A stretch of DNA of 8,252 nt, from the NCBI GenBank assembly GCA_029939535.1, contig JAOZST010000169.1:1-8252 (forward strand). Reading direction: 5' to 3'. This DNA comes from NBML01 sp029939535 (GTDB taxonomy: Bacteria; Desulfobacterota; Desulfobacteria; Desulfobacterales; Desulfobacteraceae). A program made the position numbers and the translations under genes. The notes under the pieces were generated by a model. It saw nothing but the letters and a program-made list of their open reading frames with translations. It did not search any database and was not told the DNA's origin. Positions 1 through 5,882 of this stretch are shown here, one piece after another (position 1 is the first letter of the stretch; each line of letters begins with the position of its first letter).

Positions 1-16
1 AAAAGGCGGAAATGCC

Positions 17-358
17 TTGACAGATTATGCAAAAAAATATGTTTCTTTCTGGCAGAGATCGTTTACCATGGCTGAAGATGAGATTGACGATATGGTAAAG
101 AGGCTTGTAAAAAGCAAAGAGATATCAACATCAGAGGGGACACGATTAAAAAAAGAGATCATGGGGTTTACAACCTCCTTAAAGGGATGGATTTCAGATG
201 CCATTGACAAGCGGTTGAAAGAAGTTTTATCTGCAACAAATCTTGCCACAAAAGATCATGTTTCAGAACTAAACTCCCGGATCAAGGTCCTGGAAAAAAA
301 ACTGGACAAATTTGAAGCCATCCAGGCAAAAGAAAAAAAGGAAATACCCGTAGAATAA
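17..358 (+). CDS. Phasin-like coiled-coil protein (possibly partial at 5' end)
   Basis: This small, charged, helical protein of about 113 residues resembles the phasin / polyhydroxyalkanoate-granule-associated family. Family members usually have a hydrophobic N-terminal helix, a helix of the type 'V-K-x-L-V-x-x-x-E-x-x-x-x-E-G', and a C-terminal coiled coil after an 'LATK-(D/E)-x-x-x-x-L' signature. Here residues 24-45 match the middle part. LATKDHVSEL (76-85) followed by heptads to about residue 103 matches the coiled coil. Phasins coat storage granules or act as small structural proteins, so the function here is inferred. The start is uncertain. A TTG at 17 has an AGGCGG-like ribosome site at 4-9, but the frame is open to the left edge, so the gene may begin outside the window. 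ATG at 69 would remove part of the first helix. The stop TAA overlaps a downstream ATG (TAATG). Confidence 0.6.
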   Translation: MTDYAKKYVSFWQRSFTMAEDEIDDMVKRLVKSKEISTSEGTRLKKEIMGFTTSLKGWISDAIDKRLKEVLSATNLATKDHVSELNSRIKVLEKKLDKFEAIQAKEKKEIPVE

Positions 359-388
359 TGACAAAAGGAAATAAGGAAATAATGACAA
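354..388. repeat. Short direct repeat around the phasin stop
   Basis: The 11-mer AATAATGACAA occurs at 354-364 and again at 378-388, one 24-bp step (eight codons) apart, with AAGGAAATA between them. Each copy contains an ATG in the same frame. The arrangement could be a small tandem duplication of a ribosome-site-plus-start module, or chance in an A-rich spacer. Confidence 0.5.
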
Positions 389-438
389 GATCTATCTTTT
401 TAAATGGCACAATATCATATGATATTGTAAAGGGTTAG
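358..438 (+). CDS. Possible 26-codon micro-ORF coupled to the phasin-like gene
   Basis: An ATG at 358-360 overlaps the preceding TAA stop by one base (TAATG). It opens a 26-codon frame ending at TAG 436-438, seven bases before the next gene. An in-frame second ATG at 382 has AAGGA four to five bases upstream and would give an 18-residue peptide beginning MTRSIFLNGT. The frame runs through the 20-bp palindrome. The peptide matches nothing I recognise. The case rests only on the overlap with the upstream stop, the ribosome site, and the fit into the gap. It could equally be a chance frame in an AT-rich spacer. Confidence 0.25.
   Translation: MTKGNKEIMTRSIFLNGTISYDIVKG
409..428. promoter_or_regulatory. 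Perfect 20-bp palindrome, candidate operator
   Basis: The half-site ACAATATCAT is followed directly by its exact reverse complement, with no mismatch and no spacer. It ends 17 bases before the ATG at 446 and lies inside the gap between the phasin-like gene and the next gene. A dimeric repressor such as a TetR- or GntR-type lipid-responsive regulator would bind a site of this form, but no regulator gene is visible in the window. The AT-rich arms make it a poor terminator and there is no following T-tract. I found no convincing -35/-10 pair around it. Confidence 0.45.
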
Positions 439-445
439 AAAATAT

Positions 446-1090
446 ATGGGCAGTGATATCACCTCAACAGATTCTTTTATGAAATTAAAACGTGTGTTGC
501 AGGATTTTCAATCCAAACGCATCAATGAAACATACAAAGACATTGAATCAGATCCTGAATTTTCAAAAATTGGTAGTTTCTTTTTTAAAAAGCTCTACGC
601 GCCTGAGGATTTTTCATTTCGCGATACCAGCATGAAAAAACTTCACAAGGCCCTGGACGGCAAACTATATAAGAATATGCTCACTGCGGTTACAAAGGTG
701 ATTGAACTCCACGATATCTCCAATGAACAAGATGATTTAATGGTTGAAAAAATGATGGAAGAAGATATTGATGAATCCATGACCATGGCCCAATATCAAA
801 ATATTTACAAAAGCCTAGATAATTATGATCAGCGCATCTACCAGATCGATCTGAGCGCTGAAGTCACCCGGATATTCCATGGATTAAGCAAAAAATGGAT
901 CGTTGCAGTATCTTTGAAAACCGTAAAAACAACAGCAGTTTTATTCGGCATAAAAGACATCATTGATTTTATCTATGAGGGGTATGTGGCTTTTAAGACC
1001 ATTGATAATATCGATTTTTTTGTAAACACCATGACAGAGAGAGAGCTTGCGTGGCATAACGAAATCTGGTCCAAGACATCAGGAGAATAA
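446..1090 (+). CDS. Conserved-looking protein of unknown function, 214 aa
   Basis: I do not recognise a characterised function. The protein is soluble-looking, mostly helical and charged, with no signal peptide and no clear transmembrane helix; residues 152-170 are only moderately hydrophobic. Residues 45-60 carry an aromatic-rich motif, FFF then LY, DF and RD (spaced FFFxxLYxxxDFxxRD). From memory this resembles a family of uncharacterised proteobacterial proteins with an 'FFxxxLYxxxDFxxRD' signature followed by an 'ELD-x-L' type helix (here VIELHDIS, 85-92). That link is unverified. The start ATG at 446 has only a weak AGGG eleven bases upstream. A perfect palindrome ends 17 bases before it. 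The gene sits between a phasin-like protein and a patatin-like lipase, so a role at a lipid or polymer granule is possible but purely contextual. Confidence 0.6.
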   Translation: MGSDITSTDSFMKLKRVLQDFQSKRINETYKDIESDPEFSKIGSFFFKKLYAPEDFSFRDTSMKKLHKALDGKLYKNMLTAVTKVIELHDISNEQDDLMVEKMMEEDIDESMTMAQYQNIYKSLDNYDQRIYQIDLSAEVTRIFHGLSKKWIVAVSLKTVKTTAVLFGIKDIIDFIYEGYVAFKTIDNIDFFVNTMTERELAWHNEIWSKTSGE

Positions 1091-1092
1091 AC

Positions 1093-1131
1093 ATGGCTGC
1101 CCTTTTATTTTTACACCTGGTTATCCAATGA
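1093..1131 (+). CDS. 12-codon leader ORF overlapping the patatin start
   Basis: The only strong ribosome-binding site in this junction, AGGAG at 1081-1085, is spaced seven bases from an ATG at 1093 that is not in the patatin frame. This ATG opens a 12-codon ORF, MAALLFLHLVIQ, whose TGA (1129-1131) overlaps the patatin ATG (1128-1130) in the classic ATGA arrangement. The AGGAG lies inside the last codons of the upstream gene. Translation of this leader would deliver a terminating ribosome to the patatin start, which has no ribosome site of its own. The peptide is hydrophobic and probably not functional itself. Confidence 0.4.
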   Translation: MAALLFLHLVIQ

Positions 1132-2030
1132 AAAGAGCATTGATACTATCCGGAGGAGGTTCCAGAGGGGCCTTTCAAATCGGGGTTTATAAATACCTGA
1201 CAGAGAGGAACTGGACACCAGATATTATCTGCGGCACCTCTGTGGGGGCCATCAATGCTGCCGGTATTGGCTCTGGACTGGATACCTCAGAACTGGTCCG
1301 GCTCTGGACCAGGTATAACCGCAGAAAGATGTATCGGCTCAACCTGATTCCATTTTTATCCTGTTTTTTGTCCGGACGCGCACTAAAACCCCTTTTGGAT
1401 ACACGCCCAATGCAGTCCATGGTGGCTGAACATATTGATTTTAACCATTTACAAAACAACCGGACAAAGGTGGTTATTTCAACGGTCAACGCTCTCTCCT
1501 CCCTTCCCTGTTTTTTTGATAATTCTGAAATCCGGCTGGAACATATTATGGCATCCAGCGCCATGCCGGTTCTTTTTCCCTGGCAGTATATAGACGGTGT
1601 TCCCCACTGGGATGGCGGGACCATGGCAAACATCCCCCTGCAGCCAGCTCTGGACTTTGGTGCCGATGAAATTATTATTGTATTGCTTTCCCCAGTCGGG
1701 CACACCCCCCAGATGTTCCCGAAAAATGTCCGGACAGCTCTCGAGGTTGTTTTTGAACAATTTCTTGTGGGATCATATGAAAGTGCCCTCATGGCCCAGG
1801 GGTATGAAGACAGACCCCTCCCACCGCCCCAGGTCAAATACATAAAAAAATATAAGAGCTGTGACTCCCATAATGGTCAGCCCAATAATGGACAACCAAA
1901 TATTATAACCCTGGCCCCGAAAAAAATGCTGGGTTTTAAGTCCTTGCTAAATTTCTCAGCGTCCCAGGCAGAAAGGCTCATTGATGAAGGCTATAAAACC
2001 GCTTGTACCCAATTGAAACCATTTATTTAA
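1128..2030 (+). CDS. Patatin-like phospholipase / acyl hydrolase
   Basis: This is a serine acyl hydrolase of the patatin family (RssA-like bacterial branch), 300 residues, which cleaves acyl chains from phospholipids or other lipid esters with a Ser-Asp dyad. The oxyanion-hole loop SGGGSRGAF is at residues 8-16, the nucleophile elbow GTSVG at 36-40 (Ser38), and the aspartate motif DGG at 162-164 (Asp162). The family's ASSAMPVLFPW stretch is at 142-152. All catalytic elements are present. There is no signal peptide, so a cytoplasmic or peripheral membrane location is expected. I chose ATG 1128 because the family begins a few residues before the GGG loop. The frame is open further upstream but lacks a good start. 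No ribosome site precedes 1128; coupling to the leader at 1093-1131 is likely. The next gene starts 33 bases downstream. Confidence 0.88.
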   Translation: MKRALILSGGGSRGAFQIGVYKYLTERNWTPDIICGTSVGAINAAGIGSGLDTSELVRLWTRYNRRKMYRLNLIPFLSCFLSGRALKPLLDTRPMQSMVAEHIDFNHLQNNRTKVVISTVNALSSLPCFFDNSEIRLEHIMASSAMPVLFPWQYIDGVPHWDGGTMANIPLQPALDFGADEIIIVLLSPVGHTPQMFPKNVRTALEVVFEQFLVGSYESALMAQGYEDRPLPPPQVKYIKKYKSCDSHNGQPNNGQPNIITLAPKKMLGFKSLLNFSASQAERLIDEGYKTACTQLKPFI

Positions 2031-2063
2031 TCCCAAATTAAGACCATCCATAAAGGAAAAAAA

Positions 2064-3908
2064 ATGCTTCCAGATTATTTTGAATTTTCCCTTCCAACAA
2101 AACTTGTTTATGGTGTGGGCATCCTAGATTCCATTGAAGATGCTGTGACCCGGTTCGGCAAAAGAAAAGCATTGCTGGTGACCGACAAAATTCTTATGGA
2201 TGCAGGGGTTGTTGACAAGGTAAAAACCGGATTTTCAAAAACCAACATAAAAATCACAGCCATTTTTAATGATGTACCCCCCAATTCCACGATTTTAACT
2301 GTCCAGGACTGTGCCGCCCTCGGGAAAAAGAAAAAATGCGACATGATCCTGGCCGTTGGCGGCGGCAGCGTTATTGATACTGCAAAGGTCGCCAATCTTC
2401 TCATGGTAAAGGGGGGCAGGGTTCAAGATCACATGGGTGCGTATCTTCTTAAAAGTTTTGATCTATTACACCCTGCCATTGTGATTCCCACCACAGCCGG
2501 AACCGGTTCGGAAGTAACAAAAGTTGCTGTAATCGCTGATCCTGATAATGATGTTAAGCTACCCTTTGCCGAGGAGCAGTTTTTGCCGGAACTGGCCATC
2601 CTTGATCCGGAGATGACAATTTCAATGCCGGGAAAATTAACGGCCACAACTGGTATGGATGCCCTGGTTCATGCCATAGAAGCCTATGTTGACAAGGAAT
2701 GGTCCCCGGCATCGGATGCACTGGCCCTGCATGCCATCAAACTTTTAACCAATAACATTCTTCAGGCCTGCCACAAGCCTGAAGATCTCCAGGCCAGGGG
2801 GGCCATGCAGGTGGGAAGTTTTCTTGCCGGGGTTGCATTTTCCCATTCCATGGTGGGCATGGTCCATGGCATATCCCATGCCCTGGGCGGTGTTTACCAC
2901 ATCCCCCACGGACTTGCCAACGCCCTGATTCTTCCCGAGGTCATGGCATATAACCTGGAATCAAATATTGACCGGTATGCAGATGTGGCCCAGGCCATGG
3001 GTGTTTCCTTTCCAAATATTGTCAGCAACAGCCAGAGCGTTATTAAATCCGGTACCCTTGATCTGATCACAAAAGCAGTAAAGAAGACAGATCTGGAGCC
3101 CTTAAAAAATCTTGTGGATACCAAAGCCCACAAGCTGAGAAATTTTGCCGTTCATAAACTGGAAAACCTTGGGTTTGTGGATGGATGGATCAGACAGCAG
3201 GCAGCCATGGCAGGTATTGAACGGGTGCGCATGCTGAATCGACAGCTGGCCTTTCTTACAGGCATGGCCTTAAACCTGAAGGATGCCGGTATTAAGGATA
3301 ACCTGGCAAAACTTGAACAGGTGGCAGAAACAGCCATGGAAGACGGATCAATGCTCTATAATCCGGTTGAACCAAATATAGAAGCTGTTATGGATATTGT
3401 TGAAACTATTTATTATTCCACAGACACCCCCCTGGAAGTCACCACGGAAGATTTAAGACCCAGGGAACAAAAAAAAGCAGGAGCCAAAAAAATATCCAAT
3501 GTTTTTAAGAACAAAGAAATGGTGTATGATATTTTCATGGATTTTTACGACATGTTAAACAAGGATCCCAGAATCGGGCCTTCCCTGGAAAAGACCAATC
3601 TCTGCATCCAGTTCAGGTATTCAAAACCCGAGGCCGTTATCACCATTGATGCCACTGGTGATGAAACAGAACTTATCAAGGGAGAGTTTAACGGAGATCC
3701 CGAGGTTACCATGTCCATGGATGCGGATTTTGCCCATAAATTCTGGCATGGCAAAGCCAATCTCGTCACTGCCTTGACCCGCAGGCAGGTGACGGCAAAG
3801 GGCAATGTTCCCAAGACGCTGAAACTGCTTCCCATACTTAAACCGGCCTATGACCTTTACCCGGATTTTCTAGAAAAAAAAGGCCTTGGGGAGTTGATTC
3901 TATCATAA
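2064..3908 (+). CDS. Fe-dependent alcohol dehydrogenase fused to SCP2 lipid-binding domain
   Basis: The 614-residue protein has two recognisable parts. Residues 1 to about 450 are an iron-containing (group III) alcohol dehydrogenase. The NAD-binding GGGS is at 99-102, the PTTAGTGSE motif at 142-150, and the metal ligands are Asp199 and His203 (GMDALVHAIE), His268 (GMVHG) and His282 (PHG), all present. Residues about 480-605 resemble the SCP2 sterol-carrier fold, which binds acyl chains and sterols in a hydrophobic tunnel. A charged linker (about 460-478) joins them. The dehydrogenase half is longer than the usual 380-390 residues because of an extra helical segment at about 315-385, between AQAMGV and the conserved C-terminal helices. 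The start has a good AAAGGA site six bases upstream. I infer oxidation or reduction of long-chain or otherwise hydrophobic alcohols/aldehydes, with SCP2 presenting the substrate. Flanking lipase and acyl-CoA ligase genes support this. Confidence 0.88.
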   Translation: MLPDYFEFSLPTKLVYGVGILDSIEDAVTRFGKRKALLVTDKILMDAGVVDKVKTGFSKTNIKITAIFNDVPPNSTILTVQDCAALGKKKKCDMILAVGGGSVIDTAKVANLLMVKGGRVQDHMGAYLLKSFDLLHPAIVIPTTAGTGSEVTKVAVIADPDNDVKLPFAEEQFLPELAILDPEMTISMPGKLTATTGMDALVHAIEAYVDKEWSPASDALALHAIKLLTNNILQACHKPEDLQARGAMQVGSFLAGVAFSHSMVGMVHGISHALGGVYHIPHGLANALILPEVMAYNLESNIDRYADVAQAMGVSFPNIVSNSQSVIKSGTLDLITKAVKKTDLEPLKNLVDTKAHKLRNFAVHKLENLGFVDGWIRQQAAMAGIERVRMLNRQLAFLTGMALNLKDAGIKDNLAKLEQVAETAMEDGSMLYNPVEPNIEAVMDIVETIYYSTDTPLEVTTEDLRPREQKKAGAKKISNVFKNKEMVYDIFMDFYDMLNKDPRIGPSLEKTNLCIQFRYSKPEAVITIDATGDETELIKGEFNGDPEVTMSMDADFAHKFWHGKANLVTALTRRQVTAKGNVPKTLKLLPILKPAYDLYPDFLEKKGLGELILS

Positions 3909-4009
3909 GCCCATTGTTACTAAACAAAAGTTACCAGACAAAATTAACCCTAATCCCCAAAAGGATTACAATTTATTAATAGCAGGTTCTATTTTTTAAA
4001 GGAGAAGTT

Positions 4010-5797
4010 ATGCAGTTTAAAGACTATGCTAATTTCCATGAGATGCTGGCCGAAACCATTGATAAGTATGGACCGGACCAGGCATACAGATGGTTTGACA
4101 AAGAGGGTATTGCAACTTCCATCACCTGGCAGGAATTTTATGACCAGGTAAAAACCGTCTCAAAAAGCCTTATGGCCCTTGATGTTGAAAAAGGCGATAA
4201 GGTTAATATTCTGAGCTATACCTGCTATGAATGGATCTTAACAGATGCGGCCAACATGAGCATTGGAATAGGAACCGTTGGTATCTATCAATCCAATCTG
4301 CCCCAGGACTGTGAATATATCATCAACCATTCAGATTCGGTTCTTATCTTTGCAGAGGATCAAACCCAGCTGGATAAATTGCTTGAAATCCGAAACAATC
4401 TTCCAAATGTCAAAAAAGTAATCCTTTTTAAGGGCAAGGCCAAGGTGGATGACTGGGTGATCACTTTTGATGAATTCCTGGCCCTTGGAAAGGATGTGGA
4501 TGACAAAGCCCTTGAAGAACGCATTGCACAGGTTACATCCAAGGACACGGCAGGCCTTGTATACACCTCCGGCACCACCGGCGTTCCCAAGGGTGTAGTC
4601 TTAACCCATGACAACATCACCTATACCTGCCAGTCTGTATATAATAGTGCCAGCTTCTATGAAGGTGAAGAAATGTTTGTTTTTCTTCCCCTGGCCCATG
4701 TCTTTGCCAGAACCTGCTGTTATACAGCCATCAGAACAGGCAATCGGACTTCTTTTGCCCGGAGCATTGACACGCTTCTTGAAGACTTTACCCTGGCAGC
4801 CCCTCACTGGTTTGTCAGTGTGCCCCGGGTATTTGAAAAAATATACTCCAAGATTATCAGTGGTGCCGAGGCAAAAGGCGGTGTTGCGGAAAAAATATTC
4901 AACTGGGCATGCTCCGTGGGCAGCGAGATCAGCACATGCAAACTTAACAAACAACCCGTTTCCCTGGGATTGGGTCTCAAATATAAACTGGCCACAAAAC
5001 TGGTTTTTTCAAAAATTCACAAAGCCCTGGGCGGTAATGTCAAATGGTGTATCAGCGGTGCTGCTCCCCTGAACCCTGATATTGCCAAATTCTTTCATGC
5101 TGCGGGTCTGTTGATTTTAGAAGGAGTCGGCATGACGGAAAACACTTCTTTTTCCAATGTAAACCGGCCGGACAATTATGATTTTGGCGTGGTTGGCCCT
5201 CCTGGCGCAGGGATCTCCCAAAAACTGGGTGATGACGGAGAAGTGCTCTATTCTGGCCGAAACGTGATGAAAGAATATTATAAAATGCCCGATGAAACAG
5301 CAAAGACCTTTACAGAGGACGGCTGGCTGAAAACAGGAGATATTGGCGAAATAGATGAGAATAATGTTCTGAAAATCACTGACCGGAAAAAAGATCTTAT
5401 CATTACAGCCGGTGGAAAAAACATTGCCCCTTCCCGCATTGAAGGGATCATGGCAACTTCCATATATTTCAACCAGGTCTGTGTGGTGGGAGACAAAAGA
5501 AAATATCTTTCTGCCGTGGTCACACTGGATGAGGTGAACATCAAAAACTATGCAGATACACATGGGATTGCCTATGAAACCATGGCTGATCTCATTGACC
5601 ATCCAGATATAAAGTCCTTGATCGACTCTGAACGGGAAAAGAAGAACAAGCTGCTTCCCTCTTTTGAAACCATTAAAAAAGTGATTGTTGTTCCTGAATT
5701 CACCATTGAAAACGCCATGATGACACCGACATTTAAACTGAAAAAAAATATTATCCTGGAAAAATATGAACAAGAGATTGATACCATGTATCAATAA
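4010..5797 (+). CDS. Long-chain fatty-acid-CoA ligase (AMP-forming)
   Basis: This is an adenylate-forming enzyme of 595 residues that activates a fatty acid with ATP and CoA through an acyl-AMP intermediate. The length and the insertions around residues 260-345 fit the long-chain (FadD15/ACSL-like) branch. Motifs in order: P-loop YTSGTTGVPKG at 185-195, acyl/adenylate site EGVGMTE at 371-377 (YGMTE or YGLTE in most relatives), TGD at 442-444, hinge DRKKD at 458-462, GGKNIAP at 468-474, and the C-terminal catalytic lysine in TPTFK (Lys576). All are intact. The ribosome site AAAGGAG lies just before ATG 4010. It follows the dehydrogenase gene after 101 bases and precedes the GMC gene, with a strong hairpin between. 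No transmembrane segment is evident, so it is likely cytoplasmic or peripheral. Chain-length preference cannot be read from sequence alone. Confidence 0.93.
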   Translation: MQFKDYANFHEMLAETIDKYGPDQAYRWFDKEGIATSITWQEFYDQVKTVSKSLMALDVEKGDKVNILSYTCYEWILTDAANMSIGIGTVGIYQSNLPQDCEYIINHSDSVLIFAEDQTQLDKLLEIRNNLPNVKKVILFKGKAKVDDWVITFDEFLALGKDVDDKALEERIAQVTSKDTAGLVYTSGTTGVPKGVVLTHDNITYTCQSVYNSASFYEGEEMFVFLPLAHVFARTCCYTAIRTGNRTSFARSIDTLLEDFTLAAPHWFVSVPRVFEKIYSKIISGAEAKGGVAEKIFNWACSVGSEISTCKLNKQPVSLGLGLKYKLATKLVFSKIHKALGGNVKWCISGAAPLNPDIAKFFHAAGLLILEGVGMTENTSFSNVNRPDNYDFGVVGPPGAGISQKLGDDGEVLYSGRNVMKEYYKMPDETAKTFTEDGWLKTGDIGEIDENNVLKITDRKKDLIITAGGKNIAPSRIEGIMATSIYFNQVCVVGDKRKYLSAVVTLDEVNIKNYADTHGIAYETMADLIDHPDIKSLIDSEREKKNKLLPSFETIKKVIVVPEFTIENAMMTPTFKLKKNIILEKYEQEIDTMYQ

Positions 5798-5808
5798 TGA
5801 GCAAAACT

Positions 5809-5862
5809 CATAACCAGAATCGCTGTGTCCTTAATCATCAGGACACAACGGTTCTGGTTATG
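5809..5862 (+). terminator. Long imperfect hairpin between ligase and GMC genes
   Basis: The arms at 5809-5830 (CATAACCAGAATCG...) and 5841-5862 (...TTCTGGTTATG) pair over 22 positions, with a single C/A mismatch and one G-U wobble, around a 10-base loop (5831-5840). A short TTTT occurs eight bases after the stem (5867-5871 region), a weaker and later T-run than in a standard intrinsic terminator. It begins 11 bases after the ligase stop. The GMC ribosome site (AAGGA, 5872-5876) lies outside the stem. It may act as a partial terminator or 3'-end stabiliser that separates expression of the two genes. Confidence 0.55.
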
Positions 5863-5882
5863 CACAATTTTAAGGACATGGA

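Noticed and set aside
1047..1127. Longer N-terminus for the patatin protein from TTG at 1047
   Set aside because: It would overlap the upstream gene by 44 bases without a ribosome site, and the family starts just before the glycine loop, which fits ATG 1128.
3951..3968. TAATCC...GGATTA mini-hairpin after the dehydrogenase gene as a terminator
   Set aside because: Only six AT-rich pairs with a six-base loop and no proper T-run; too weak to call.
3966..3995. TTACAA / TATTTT promoter-like pair before the acyl-CoA ligase gene
   Set aside because: The boxes are poor matches with 18-base spacing in AT-rich DNA, where such pairs arise often by chance.
5117..5794. A 225-codon minus-strand frame inside the ligase gene
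   Set aside because: It is a shadow of the fully motif-supported ligase on the + strand; its Phe/His/Ile-rich composition is typical of an antisense frame.
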